A stretch of DNA of 64,000 bases from contig NZ_KE383885.1 in NCBI RefSeq assembly GCF_000422585.1, forward strand, positions 45,197 to 109,196, in the 5' to 3' direction. Positions 9,508 through 19,050 of this stretch are shown in pieces. A program made the translations under genes and the position numbers. Origin of the DNA: Hugenholtzia roseola DSM 9546 (GTDB taxonomy: Bacteria; Bacteroidota; Bacteroidia; Cytophagales; Bernardetiaceae). The notes beneath the pieces are model-generated. The model saw only the letters and a list, made by a program, of their open reading frames with translations, did no database searches and had not been told where the DNA came from. Within the stretch, counting starts at the first letter, position 1, and each line of letters opens with the position of its first letter.

Positions 9508-10428
9508 TTATAGCTTGTTGCCGCGTAAAAATTCGCTGATGCTCATTTTCTTTTTGCCCTCTGCCTGCAACTGCTGTATTGCCAAATAGCCGTCGGGGAT
9601 TCGGATATGCAAAAAACTTTTGCCGTCGGTGCGAAATTCACCCATCATAAGTTCGCTGGGGGCATCATCTTCTATAAAATCGGCTTCGAAGACTTTGTAG
9701 GCTTTGTCGTTGAGGCGCATACGTGCCATGGGGTAGGGCGCAAGTCCGCGCATAAAGTTGAGAATATCCTCGCCCTTTCGCCTAAAATTGATAAAGGTAT
9801 GTTCGGTAAAGATTTTGGGGGCAGGTTTGAGGCTTTCGGGGTCTTTGATGATTTGCTTTTGCAGCGTATAATCGCCTTTTTCTATCAGCCTAACCGTTTT
9901 GAGAATTAGCTCCGCACCCTTGATTTTGAGCCTATCATAGAGCGTCCCTGCGGTGTCGTCTTCTTGTATGGCTTCTTTTTCTTGTAGGATAATATCGCCT
10001 GTATCAATTTGGTGTTGAAGGAAAAAAGTAGTAAGCCCTGTTTCCTTTTCGCCATTGATGATTGCCCAATTGATAGGGGCAGCACCGCGATATTGGGGCA
10101 ACAAAGAGGCATGCAGATTGAGCGTTCCCAGCGGCGGCATATTCCAAACCGCTTCGGGCAACATTCTAAAAGCCACTACAATTTGCAGGTGTGCGTTCAA
10201 AGCCTTCAATTCTGCCTGAAAATCGGGGTCTTTCAAGTTGGTAGGCTGAAAAATGGGCAAATTAAGCCTGCGAGCCGCCTGTTTTACCTCCGATTCCTGC
10301 ACTTTAAGCCCCCTGCCTGCGGGCTTGTCGGGAGCGGTAACTACGCCTACTACTTTGTAGCCGTTTTGTACCAAAATTTCTAAGGACGGAACGGCAAAAT
10401 CGGGCGTTCCCATGTATATGATGCGCAT
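9508..10428 (-). CDS. fmt: Methionyl-tRNA formyltransferase
   Basis: 306 residues. Transfers a formyl group from 10-formyl-THF to initiator Met-tRNA. The start RIIYMGTPDFAVPSLE, then VTAPDKPAGRG and the family signature NLHASLLPQYRGAAPINWAI with HQIDTGDIILQ, are all present, followed by the C-terminal OB-like domain. Full length. It is 77 bases downstream of the TPR gene and upstream of xth, all on the minus strand. Confidence 0.96.
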   Translation of the reverse strand: MRIIYMGTPDFAVPSLEILVQNGYKVVGVVTAPDKPAGRGLKVQESEVKQAARRLNLPIFQPTNLKDPDFQAELKALNAHLQIVVAFRMLPEAVWNMPPLGTLNLHASLLPQYRGAAPINWAIINGEKETGLTTFFLQHQIDTGDIILQEKEAIQEDDTAGTLYDRLKIKGAELILKTVRLIEKGDYTLQKQIIKDPESLKPAPKIFTEHTFINFRRKGEDILNFMRGLAPYPMARMRLNDKAYKVFEADFIEDDAPSELMMGEFRTDGKSFLHIRIPDGYLAIQQLQAEGKKKMSISEFLRGNKL

Positions 10429-10505
10429 AAAGGAGCTAAATTTTAGTGCTAAATTTTAATAAAGATTAGAAAAGAACAGTTGCCCTGCCGCCTCTACGCT
10501 CATTT

Positions 10506-12320
10506 TCAGAGCGACATGATAAAATCTATCAGATTTTCATCTGTATTAAGTTCAAATTTTTTGCGCAATCGGTAGCGGCTCATATTGACGCTATCGGGCA
10601 AGATATTGAGCAAGACTGCCATTTCTTTGGTGCTAAGATTGAGGCGAAGCAAGGCACAGAGGCGCAATTCGTTGGGCGTTAGGGCAGGAAACTGCCTTTT
10701 GAGGCGGGGGAAAAAATCGGTATAGACTTGCTCGAAGCGGCGTTGGAACTCCTCCCACTCTTGGCTAAAACTTTGTTCGTTATGGGTCAGAATTTGAATC
10801 CGCTTCTTGATTTTGGCATCAATGTCTTCTTTTTCAATCTGCCCTACCACTTCTTCTAAGGCTTGCCGTTTTTGCACCAAAAGAATGGTAAAGGAAAGAA
10901 GCTCCTGATTTTTACGCGCCAAAAGTTGCTGTTGGTATTGCAACTGCCCTTCGAGGACTTCTTGTTCCAAAAGGGTATTTTTCAGTTGTAATTCGGTCTT
11001 TTCCTTCGCTAAAGCTTGGTTCTTGATTTTGGCTTGCTGTTTTTTATACAAAACCAGACCAAAGGCAAGCAGCAGCAAGACCAGACCCACGCCGCTTATC
11101 AAGACTTTTTCTTTGCGCTCATTTTCCAAATCTAAGGCTAAAATTTGGTTTTGTTGCTGTGAAATTTCTTTTTCTTTCTTTTCCGTTTCATAGCGCACCT
11201 CCATTTGAGCGACGGCGTTGGTCTTTTCTATGCCAAACAGAGAATCGACCCAAAAAAGTTTTTCGGCTAAGTTGAAATACGCATTTTGATAATCTTTTTT
11301 CCCTGCAAAAGCTTCTGCCAAAGTGCCGTAGGCATTTTTTATCCACTCCTTGTGTTGGGCTTCGAGTGCTAATTGTTTGCCTTTTTCGGCGGCGGCGATT
11401 GCCTGATTCCACTCTTGCAGTGCCATCTCGATATGTGCCAAGTTGATGTAAAGTGCGCCCAGATTTGCCGTATTTTCGCCTTTTTGGGCAATGGCTATCG
11501 CTTTGGTCAGGAGCATTTGTGCCTCTTTGAGCTTGCCGACGCGCTTATAGAGCATGGCAGCATTGCCGTAGTGTGGATAAAGGGCTTTTTCGGGCAGCAC
11601 TTCATTACCCAATTCGAGTGCTTTTTCTATCAAAACCAACGCCGAATCGTATCTGCCAAGCTGTTTGAAGGTAAGGGCAAGGTTGTTGTAAAAATGAAAA
11701 GCCCACTCTTTGCCCACTCTTTCTTTGGCAGAATCGGTCTGATTTTGTAGGTAGGAACGCGCCTTTTCTAAACCCTCGCGATAATAAATAAGTGCTTTTT
11801 CATACTCTTTCTGATAACGATAGAGAATCCCTTTGGTATTGAGAACAGAAATGGTTAGTTCCTCATCTTCCAATGCTGCGGCTATCTTTTCGGCTTCTAA
11901 TACTTGGGCGAAGGCTTTGTCGTAATCGCCCTTCATGCGAAAAGCGATAGCACTATTGAGGGCGGCTTGGGCGATATTTTTGCGTCCTTGTTTTGTTTGG
12001 AGATTTGCAAGCGGTCTAATTTTTTCGAAATAAAATAAGGCACTATCATATTGGCTATAATGTTCGACTTTTATTTTTCCTAATTTTAGATATGCGTCTA
12101 TCTTGCCTATGTTAGAAAGAGTTTTTGCTTGTTCCAACTGCCAAAGAAAGGGCATTACCGAATCGTATTGATGCTTTTGGTAGTATTTGGTGATGTTTTG
12201 TTGTAAAAAAAGGGTATCGGGAACGGCACGCAAAGAGAGCGAAAAAAATAGGGAAAGCACAATCCAGAAAAGACCTACCGTTTTTTTTCTACCTAAAAAA
12301 AGAGCGATAAATTTTGACAT
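10506..12320 (-). CDS. TPR signalling protein with C-terminal helix-turn-helix
   Basis: Predicted 604-residue membrane-tethered regulator. An N-terminal hydrophobic signal segment is followed by several tetratricopeptide repeats (about residues 60-360), a transmembrane helix (LISGVGLVLLLLAFGLVLY), a long coiled coil and a C-terminal HTH (LTPNELRLCALLRLNLSTKEMAVLLN...SRYRLRKKF) of the LuxR-like kind common in Bacteroidota TPR regulators. A longer reading frame exists to 12443, but the ATG at 12320 gives a normal signal sequence directly, so it was chosen. Ligand and target genes are unknown. Confidence 0.8.
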   Translation of the reverse strand: MSKFIALFLGRKKTVGLFWIVLSLFFSLSLRAVPDTLFLQQNITKYYQKHQYDSVMPFLWQLEQAKTLSNIGKIDAYLKLGKIKVEHYSQYDSALFYFEKIRPLANLQTKQGRKNIAQAALNSAIAFRMKGDYDKAFAQVLEAEKIAAALEDEELTISVLNTKGILYRYQKEYEKALIYYREGLEKARSYLQNQTDSAKERVGKEWAFHFYNNLALTFKQLGRYDSALVLIEKALELGNEVLPEKALYPHYGNAAMLYKRVGKLKEAQMLLTKAIAIAQKGENTANLGALYINLAHIEMALQEWNQAIAAAEKGKQLALEAQHKEWIKNAYGTLAEAFAGKKDYQNAYFNLAEKLFWVDSLFGIEKTNAVAQMEVRYETEKKEKEISQQQNQILALDLENERKEKVLISGVGLVLLLLAFGLVLYKKQQAKIKNQALAKEKTELQLKNTLLEQEVLEGQLQYQQQLLARKNQELLSFTILLVQKRQALEEVVGQIEKEDIDAKIKKRIQILTHNEQSFSQEWEEFQRRFEQVYTDFFPRLKRQFPALTPNELRLCALLRLNLSTKEMAVLLNILPDSVNMSRYRLRKKFELNTDENLIDFIMSL

Positions 12321-12547
12321 AAAAAAGAGAAATAAGGATATTGACCAACAAAAATAAGCAGAAAAAGCAGAAAAAAGCAAGCCCGAAGCAAAAGCGCGTA
12401 GGCTTACTTTGTACCAATTCCCTCCATGTAGGCGAGGAAACAACTTTTTATTTTGATAAAAAAAGCCACTCCGACAAAAAAGATGCGATTTTTGCAGAGG
12501 CTACCACGAGCAAATTACATATTTAAAGCCCGCTTTTGGAAAAAAGG

Positions 12548-12578
12548 TTGTAAGAAAGACCAAAAATAGCTATCTTTG
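12548..12578 (+). promoter_or_regulatory. Bacteroidota-type promoter for the gene at 12751
   Basis: TTG at 12548-12550, 20-base spacer, then TATCTTTG at 12571-12578, a full TAnnTTTG match. This predicts a 5' leader of about 165 bases. Confidence 0.65.
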
Positions 12579-12750
12579 GTCGAATTTTAAACAATCGAAA
12601 CCTAAGCACCGACACAAGTTAGAAGCCACTTGCGCACAAAGGCTCTCTATTTGCACTTGCCACTTCTCAAAGGCAGCTCCGCCTTCCTATCCTGCAAGGG
12701 ACACCAATCCTACCCTTGTCGTTATCAAAACTATTCAAATTTTTTATCGT

Positions 12751-13458
12751 ATGAAAAACAACCTACCCTCCTTGTTTGCCCATTCGTTTGCTTTTTTTGC
12801 TAAACTTTGGGTCTGCGTATTGGCTTTTTCGTTTTTGTCGGCTTCTACGGTCTTTGCACAAGACGACGAATGGATAGAAGACCCTATGGGAAAACCTGTG
12901 GTTTGGGGCAAATTGCTGGATAAGCCCACCGATTCTACCCTCTGGACGCAATACATGGGCAAAGATTGGACAGCCATGAGCAGCAGTGAGCGCGACAAAG
13001 TCAATAATTGGAAACAGGAGTTAATGCTAAGAAGTTTGGCAAGCAACGAAGCCGTCGTAGGCTTTGTCATCACCGAAGATGCCTCTGACGGCTTTTTTAT
13101 AGACGAAGCCGCTTTTCGCGAATTTGAACGCCAAATTGAAGCCGCCAAAAATAGCAGCGCGTACAGCACCATTTCCTTTGCCGACATGCAGGGCATAGAA
13201 GCCGTCGTGATGCCTGAAAGGGAGGGCATGGCGGAATTGAAACAAAACATTGCGGAAAATTTTGTCATCATCGAAGATTTATACAAAGAAATTTACGAGG
13301 AGCAAGGACTTACCTACACCTACTACCGCGATAAGCACCCCGACGGCAAGTACAACCAAGTAAAATGGATAGAAGACATCGAAGCCGATTTGCAGTCCAT
13401 CAAAGAAAGACAACTCAAAAAATTGCGCGATAAATACCGCATCACCTCTTCCGACTAA
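12751..13458 (+). CDS. Secreted protein of unknown function
   Basis: 235 residues with a long signal peptide (cleavage near VFAQ, residue about 37). The mature part is acidic, Glu/Asp-rich and mostly helical in appearance, with WTQYMGKDWTAMSSSERDKV near its start. I recognise no domain. It has its own promoter at 12548 and precedes the App1-type phosphatase gene by 81 bases, so cotranscription is possible. Confidence 0.7.
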   Translation: MKNNLPSLFAHSFAFFAKLWVCVLAFSFLSASTVFAQDDEWIEDPMGKPVVWGKLLDKPTDSTLWTQYMGKDWTAMSSSERDKVNNWKQELMLRSLASNEAVVGFVITEDASDGFFIDEAAFREFERQIEAAKNSSAYSTISFADMQGIEAVVMPEREGMAELKQNIAENFVIIEDLYKEIYEEQGLTYTYYRDKHPDGKYNQVKWIEDIEADLQSIKERQLKKLRDKYRITSSD

Positions 13459-13539
13459 GCCAAGAAGCCCTACGAAAATAGACACAAAGAGAGCCAAAAG
13501 CCCAAAGTTTAGCACACGCGATTCGCAATCTTTCTTGAC

Positions 13540-14667
13540 ATGCACAAAAGCCGCAACCTGTATCGCAACGTCAGGCGCATGGCGCGTTATCCTGCCAAAC
13601 GCCTCAAACTAAGCCTCAAACACTACTTGGGCTGGCTCGATGAGCCGCTTATCATGCCCTATCATAGCTTTGGCAACGAACACATGGTACGCATCAGAGG
13701 GCGCGTATTGGAAAATAGTGGCATTTTGAAGACCAAGCGCAAAAATCGCCTCCACCGCAATCTCTTGGCTATGCTCAAACGCTATTTGAGCGATACCATT
13801 CCCGAAATGCCCGTACAGGTTTCTTTTTTGGGGCGCGATGCCTTAGCACAAACCGACGAAGATGGCTTCTTTGAAGTCTGTATCCCCCTTTCGAAAGAAG
13901 AAAAAGCGCAATCCAAGCCCTATACGTGGCAGAAAGCCCATATCCAACTTTTAGACAAACAAACCCAAGACCCCATTTACTACCCCGTAGAGGCGCAGGT
14001 CTTGATGCCGCAATCAGAAAAGGCGCAGTTTGGTATCATCTCCGATATAGACGATACCTTCCTACTTTCGCACGCCACCAAGCCCTTAAAAAAAATATAC
14101 CTACTCCTGACCCGCCATGCGCACCGCCGAAAGCCAATGGAAGGTGTCGTTCATTTTTATCAAGCCTTGAAAAAAGGCTATAATGGTCAGAAAGAAAATC
14201 CAATTTTTTATGTTTCGAGTAGCGAATGGAATTTGTACGACCTATTAGAAGATTTTTGTCAGCACCAAAATATTCCGCAAGCCCCTTTTTTGCTGCAAAA
14301 AAAAGATTTGAGTTGGAAGGTTTGGAAATCAGGTACGGGAAATCATTTTCATAAAATAGACAAAATAAAACAGATTTTACAAACTTATCCTAAACTTTCT
14401 TTTGTACTTTTAGGCGATAGCGGACAAAAAGATGCAGAAGTCTATACTCGCATTGCCCTAAAATACCCGAAGCGCGTATCGGCTATTTATATCCGCGACA
14501 TTGGCGATTTAAAAAGACGCAATAAAATTAGAAAATTAGCCGCTTATTTAAAAGAAAAAAACAATCTTGACCTTGTCCTGACCCCTCACACTGCACAAAT
14601 GATGCAGCATGCGCAAAAGGCAGGTTTTGTTCAAACTTTTCTGAACAGCCCACTGATAAAAAAATAA
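13540..14667 (+). CDS. App1-type phosphatidate phosphatase domain protein (DUF2183)
   Basis: 375 residues. The central segment GIISDIDDTFLLSHATKPLK holds the HAD-like DxDxT nucleophile motif of the App1/DUF2183 family, followed by FYVSSSEWNLYDLLEDF and FVLLGDSGQKDAEVY, which supply the later HAD motifs. In yeast App1 this domain dephosphorylates phosphatidic acid; the bacterial substrate is inferred only. The first 130 residues form a less conserved, basic N-terminal region. No signal peptide, so probably cytoplasmic. Confidence 0.85.
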   Translation: MHKSRNLYRNVRRMARYPAKRLKLSLKHYLGWLDEPLIMPYHSFGNEHMVRIRGRVLENSGILKTKRKNRLHRNLLAMLKRYLSDTIPEMPVQVSFLGRDALAQTDEDGFFEVCIPLSKEEKAQSKPYTWQKAHIQLLDKQTQDPIYYPVEAQVLMPQSEKAQFGIISDIDDTFLLSHATKPLKKIYLLLTRHAHRRKPMEGVVHFYQALKKGYNGQKENPIFYVSSSEWNLYDLLEDFCQHQNIPQAPFLLQKKDLSWKVWKSGTGNHFHKIDKIKQILQTYPKLSFVLLGDSGQKDAEVYTRIALKYPKRVSAIYIRDIGDLKRRNKIRKLAAYLKEKNNLDLVLTPHTAQMMQHAQKAGFVQTFLNSPLIKK

Positions 14668-14849
14668 ACAAGAGAGAAAATAAAAAAGGGAAAAAAGAAC
14701 TCCGCCTTAAACACTTTTCTGTTTTTTGTGTTATGAAAGCGTAACTCGAAGCTTCAACAAAAAAAGATGGATACTGCTTTTTGTTGAACCTTGCAGTAAT
14801 CCACCTTTGTGCCTTTACGAAACGTCCTTCACAAACAAAAAACTTACGC

Positions 14850-15278
14850 ATGACTACCATCACACACTTCGAGGAAAAGTTTGGCAAAATCTATTACCAA
14901 GAAAATGCCGACTACTATGTAATTCAACCCAAAGGCTTTCTACAAATAGAGCAATGGGAAACGCTTTTAGGGGCAGTGCTTCAACTCTTGATGAAGAAAC
15001 GTTTTCACAAAGCCCTTGCCGACCATACCCAGATGAAGCTCATCAATAAACAAGCCAGCGATTATATCGCGCAAGTGTTCTTTCCGCGTGCGATAACTTT
15101 AGGGCTAAAGCGCGTGGCAGTGGTGCAGCCCAACGACGCTTTTGTGGAAATCACGACCGAAAAGGTCTATGATGCTGCTCGCGACAATTCGCCCGATTTT
15201 ATAGATGCCACTTTTGGAAGCATAGAAGCGGCGCAAAATTGGCTTGCCAAACAAAAAATCAGTTCTATGGCGAGCTAA
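14850..15278 (+). CDS. Small protein, STAS/SpoIIAA-like fold suspected
   Basis: 142 residues from the ATG at 14850; an upstream in-frame ATG at 14781 would add a Cys/Lys-rich tail that does not look native. The pattern FEEKFGKIYYQENADYYVI, LLMKKRFHKALADHTQMK, KRVAVVQPNDAF and a final IEAAQNWLAKQ is that of small single-domain Bacteroidota proteins with a SpoIIAA-like fold. Role unknown. It ends at a strong terminator. Confidence 0.65.
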   Translation: MTTITHFEEKFGKIYYQENADYYVIQPKGFLQIEQWETLLGAVLQLLMKKRFHKALADHTQMKLINKQASDYIAQVFFPRAITLGLKRVAVVQPNDAFVEITTEKVYDAARDNSPDFIDATFGSIEAAQNWLAKQKISSMAS

Positions 15279-15332
15279 AAAACGGTTTTTGTTGTTATTT
15301 TTTATTCTGTTTAGGTGAATCATAATCGAATA

Positions 15333-15364
15333 AAGTGCTACGCCTTTGGGGTAGCACTTTTTTT
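15333..15364 (+). terminator. Intrinsic terminator
   Basis: AAGTGCTAC...GTAGCACTT stem followed by seven T, downstream of the gene ending at 15278. Confidence 0.88.
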
Positions 15365-15494
15365 AGTGCCGTTGCTCTCACCCAAAAGCCTGCCAAGAGC
15401 TAAAATATTACCCCAAACAAACTACCTGATTTTCAGACACTTTTTTTTAAGCCTCTTTTTTTTTGCTTTTTTTCTAAAAAAAATGTCGTCAGAA

Positions 15495-15526
15495 TTTGGA
15501 GGTTACAAAAAAAGGCTATACCTTTG
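15495..15526 (+). promoter_or_regulatory. Promoter of tRNA-Val
   Basis: TTTG at 15495-15498, 20-base spacer, TACCTTTG at 15519-15526. This is a perfect match to the Bacteroidota sigma-ABfr consensus, about 68 bases before the mature tRNA. Confidence 0.85.
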
Positions 15527-15593
15527 TGTCATCAAAGCGGAACGAAAGGTTCTAAAACAAAAAAAGAAACAATTTTTGTTTCAATCCCCGAAA

Positions 15594-15668
15594 GGGCGCA
15601 TAGCTCAGCTGGTTCAGAGCACCTGCCTTACAAGCAGGGGGTCATAGGTTCGAATCCTATTGCGCCCA
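15594..15668 (+). tRNA. tRNA-Val (anticodon TAC)
   Basis: The acceptor stem GGGCGCA/TGCGCCC is fully paired with discriminator A. A D-arm (GCTC...GAGC), anticodon arm CCTGC-CTTACAA-GCAGG (anticodon at 15629-15631) and T-arm with GGTTCGAATCC are present. CCA is not encoded. Confidence 0.97.
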
Positions 15669-15751
15669 CTTATACACGTCTATTTTATAGCGTTTGACTG
15701 TTTAAAGCAATCGAGCTAAAAAATAGATAAGACTTACAAGAAATACAAAAG

Positions 15752-15780
15752 AGCCACTTTTAAAAAAGTGGCTTTTTTTT
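15752..15780 (+). terminator. Terminator after tRNA-Val
   Basis: AGCCACTTTT/AAAAGTGGCT stem followed by eight T. Confidence 0.85.
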
Positions 15781-15883
15781 GTTACTTTTATTATTTTTTC
15801 AAACCCCTTGCCTCTATTTTTTCATTTTTGCTGCCCTTAAAAGTCTGTTTGCTATTATTTTTTTCGCCTTTTGCATTTTTAAC

Positions 15884-15914
15884 TTGACTTTTCACAACAA
15901 AAGTCCTATCTTTA
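15884..15914 (+). promoter_or_regulatory. Probable promoter of the oxidase subunit gene
   Basis: TTG at 15884-15886, 20-base spacer, then TATCTTTA (7 of 8 to TAnnTTTG), 66 bases before the ATG at 15981. Confidence 0.5.
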
Positions 15915-15980
15915 TGCTTAGAATCGTATCGCCCTTTCTTTCCGTCAAATTTATTCCCTACCTTATTCAAGTCTTATGAT

Positions 15981-16616
15981 ATGCAAAGGCAAGAAAAAGA
16001 CCTCGAACTTCACGAACAAAACCTGCTTAGAAGAGTAGAAAGACAGCACCCCTATCTTATCATGCTCTATTTAGGAATTGCCAGTATCGTAACCATTTTT
16101 TCATTTTTGTTACTGCTTTTAGCCATTAGTCCGCTGCCCGAAGAGAGTGTAAAGGCGGAATTTTCGCGCTACCCTTGGCAGTTTGCAGCAAGTAGTTTCT
16201 TTATCTTATTGAGCAGTTTTGCGATAGAAAAGGCTCGCCAAAGTTTTTTCCGCGATAATTTCGAAAAGATGGCGATTTATCTCAATATCACCAACATTTT
16301 GGGCGGTATCTTTGCACTTTTTCAAGTCATGGGCTGGCTGCATCTTTACCAAACAGGCACACAACTTTCAGGACACGCCTCTGGTGCTTATCTCTACATC
16401 ATTTCGGGGCTGCATTTGGCGCACCTTCTGGCAGGGGTCTTGTATCTGGCATACTACGCCTTTCAGATATACAGCAAGGGAAAAGACTCGGTACAGGTTC
16501 TAATTGCAGTAACAAACCCTTATGAACACCTAAAACTCAAAATGGTGCGTACTTATTGGCACTTTATGGGCATACTTTGGGTCGTATTGGCTGCGCTGCT
16601 TTATATTTTGATTTAA
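15981..16616 (+). CDS. Cytochrome c oxidase subunit III-like protein
   Basis: 211 residues with five predicted membrane helices. The segments YIISGLHLAHLLAGVLYLAY and YWHFMGILWVVLAALLY match the helices of heme-copper oxidase subunit III. The protein is shorter than classical subunit III (which has seven helices) and is similar to the five-helix forms. No other oxidase subunit lies nearby, so it is an isolated copy here. A partner role in a terminal oxidase is inferred. Confidence 0.85.
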   Translation: MQRQEKDLELHEQNLLRRVERQHPYLIMLYLGIASIVTIFSFLLLLLAISPLPEESVKAEFSRYPWQFAASSFFILLSSFAIEKARQSFFRDNFEKMAIYLNITNILGGIFALFQVMGWLHLYQTGTQLSGHASGAYLYIISGLHLAHLLAGVLYLAYYAFQIYSKGKDSVQVLIAVTNPYEHLKLKMVRTYWHFMGILWVVLAALLYILI

Positions 16617-16669
16617 AAAAATAACAACCCTATAAAACTTGACCGTTTTGTAGGGTGAATCTTTCAAAC

Positions 16670-17200
16670 ATGAACGAAATAGAAGTTAAAATTTTAGAAA
16701 TAGATAAAAATCAGGTTATTGAAAAATTGCGCCGTTTGGGTGCTATCCAAACTTTTGAAGGCGAATTAGCCGCCATCTACTACGACTATCCCGAAAATAC
16801 ACTTGGGACGGAAAAAAAAGTATTGCGCCTGCGAAAAAAAGGTACAACTAATGAACTTACCTTTAAAGCTGCCCTCCCCAATAGCGAAAATAGTTTTGCC
16901 AAAGAAATGCAGGAAGAGGAAGTTTTTGTAACAGATTTTGAAAAAATGGACTTGATTATCAAGCACTTAGGTCTTGTTCCTATTCGCTCCTTTTCTAAAA
17001 AGCGCACTTCTTTTCAGTACCAAGATTTGCATTTTGAAATAGACGAGTATCCCAACATTCCGCCCCTTTTAGAGATTGAGGCACAAAGTAAGGAACGCTT
17101 ATTAGAAATACTTAGCATTTTAGGATATAATTTAGACCAAACCTCAAACTTGTCGAGCTTTGGTATTTTGGCACATTATCAGGTGTCCGATACAAAATAA
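16670..17200 (+). CDS. CYTH domain protein (class IV adenylate cyclase-like)
   Basis: 176 residues. The N-terminal NEIEVKILEI supplies the ExExK signature of CYTH (CyaB/thiamine triphosphatase) proteins, and paired charged strands follow (KVLRLRKKG, LTFKAAL, SFQYQDLHFEIDEYP, LLEIEAQ). Such enzymes bind triphosphate substrates through metal ions. The actual substrate cannot be told. The ATG at 16670 is preferred to the one at 16655 because it places ExExK close to the N-terminus. tatD follows after 44 bases. Confidence 0.85.
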   Translation: MNEIEVKILEIDKNQVIEKLRRLGAIQTFEGELAAIYYDYPENTLGTEKKVLRLRKKGTTNELTFKAALPNSENSFAKEMQEEEVFVTDFEKMDLIIKHLGLVPIRSFSKKRTSFQYQDLHFEIDEYPNIPPLLEIEAQSKERLLEILSILGYNLDQTSNLSSFGILAHYQVSDTK

Positions 17201-17244
17201 ACTTTTTTGAAAACGATTTAAAATCTTATTCTATCAAAATTCCT

Positions 17245-18036
17245 ATGTCTTTTATTGATACACACGCCCATATTTACGACAAATCCTTCGATAAAGACCG
17301 AGCCGAAACGCTCAATCGCGCACGTCAGGCAGGGGTGAGTCATCTCTACCTCCCCAATGTAGATAGCACCAGCATCGATGCCATGATGGAAGTGGAGCTT
17401 CAAAACCCCGATTATTGTACGGCACTGATGGGCTTGCACCCCTGTTCGGTCAAAAAAGATTTTGAAAAAGAACTTTATATCGTAGAAGACTGGCTTCACA
17501 AGCGCGAATTTGTAGCCGTCGGCGAAATTGGTCTGGACTTTTATTGGGACACGACTTTTATGGAACAACAAAAAGAGGCTTTCAAAATTCAGATAGAATG
17601 GGCAAAAATGCGCCAAATACCGATTGTCATTCATACGCGCAATTCCACAAACGAAGCCTTAGATTTGATAGAATCAGTAAATGATGATAACTTGCGTGGC
17701 ATTTTTCATTGTTTTGGTGGTACAGAAGAACAGGCAGAACGCATCAAGGCGGCAGGTTTTCTAATGGGTATCGGTGGCGTTGTTACCTTTAAAAATAGCG
17801 GACTGGCTGATTTTCTACACAAAGTCGGGCTTGAACATTTGGTTTTGGAAACAGATGCCCCCTATTTAGCTCCTGTTCCGTATCGTGGAAAGCGAAATGA
17901 ACCTGCCTATTTAGAATTTATTGCTAAAAAAATTGCAGAAATATGTAACTGTTCGCCTGAAAAAGTAGCCAAACAGACAAGTCTGAACGCCAACGCACTT
18001 TTTGAAAAAAAGAAATTTTTGAACGAAAAAGTATAA
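17245..18036 (+). CDS. tatD: TatD family metal-dependent hydrolase
   Basis: 263 residues of the TatD DNase family. Metal ligands are visible in FIDTHAHIYD (HxH), GEIGLDFYWD (Glu), PIVIHTRNS (His), GIFHCFGG (His) and LETDAPYLAP (Asp). Length is standard. It may be cotranscribed with the CYTH gene. Confidence 0.94.
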   Translation: MSFIDTHAHIYDKSFDKDRAETLNRARQAGVSHLYLPNVDSTSIDAMMEVELQNPDYCTALMGLHPCSVKKDFEKELYIVEDWLHKREFVAVGEIGLDFYWDTTFMEQQKEAFKIQIEWAKMRQIPIVIHTRNSTNEALDLIESVNDDNLRGIFHCFGGTEEQAERIKAAGFLMGIGGVVTFKNSGLADFLHKVGLEHLVLETDAPYLAPVPYRGKRNEPAYLEFIAKKIAEICNCSPEKVAKQTSLNANALFEKKKFLNEKV

Positions 18037-18041
18037 GAATA

Positions 18042-19045
18042 CTACAAAAACTTTGTCTTTTTGATGGCTTTCAAAGTCTTTTTCAATGCCCAAAGCCAAT
18101 TCAAGAAAAAAGGCAAGCGGTTGTAGTGCCACACCCAAAAGGGTACTTTGCTCGCACCAAATCTTTCATAAAAATATGCCACTTCTAAGGCTTGCGCACT
18201 CTCGAAATCGAAAAGGGAAGGCGAAAAACTGCTACTTTGGTGGCGAAAAAAAGCATCTAAAAGCCAAAGTCGTCCTTGATTGGCTCTATATTTCTGCCTG
18301 CCTGCATTAAAAATATAAATGTGCCATTTCTGCCAAGAAAAAATAAGAATACCTGCCTCAATTTCATTTTGATTAAAGGTATAAAAATTAGACAAACTGC
18401 TATTTTTTCTAAGACTTGGTATAATTTTTTAAAGATAATCGCTGCTTTTTTATCAATTCCTCCCACTATTTTTGAACTAACGCTTTCTTCAAAGAGTGCA
18501 TACAACTGCTCTGGTTTTAGATTTGAACCTATCTGAAAAAGCCCTGCCTTGTATTTTTTAGCGGCTTGACGCAAATGGTAGCGTTTGTCTGCGTCGTATC
18601 GTTTTGAAAGTTGTTCGTAAGAAAGTTGTAAATCTAAATGGTGCGTGTAAAATGTTTGAAAATCATACTTTTTTTTCAATGTATTGATGACTTTTTCCTG
18701 ACCTACGTGAAAATGATAACGACTTGCATATCTAAATTTTTTTTCTACTATTTTTAAAAATTCTAACCATAAATCTTCTTCTATTTTTTGCATAGAAAAA
18801 AGCCCTAATTGCTGACAAAAAATTGGCTGTTTTAAATAGCGAATATAATATTTTCGTTCCCAAGGCAGCGGCATCACTGCCACATAACGCTCATTTTCCA
18901 AGCCTACCACTGCCGCCCAACGCCCTGCCGTTACCGCATCTAAGTACCAAGAAAGGGCATAGGGCAACGGATTGATACTATTTTGAATACAAAAATCCCA
19001 TTTTTCTTTGTCAATATCGTTTCTTTCTAAAAATTTTAGTTGCAT
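18042..19045 (-). CDS. GNAT/FemAB-like protein, frameshifted
   Basis: Two overlapping minus-strand frames (18257-19045 and 18042-about 18400) make one gene of about 334 residues. The first part (MQLKFLERNDIDKEKWD, PYALSWYLDAVT, MPLPWERKYY, QPIFCQQLGLFS, HLDLQLSYEQL) is like Bacteroidota proteins with tandem acyltransferase folds distantly related to FemAB. The second part (FNQNEIEAGIL, YLFNAGR-like IYIFNAGRQKYRANQGR, FDFESAQALEVAYFYERFGA) completes the second acyltransferase domain. The break is at T6 on the plus strand (18403-18408); adding one base restores a read-through LEKNSSLSNFYTFN. It starts 5 bases after the SpoIIE-domain gene stops, so the two are probably one operon. Substrate unknown. 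Confidence 0.72.
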
Positions 19046-19050
19046 CTTTT

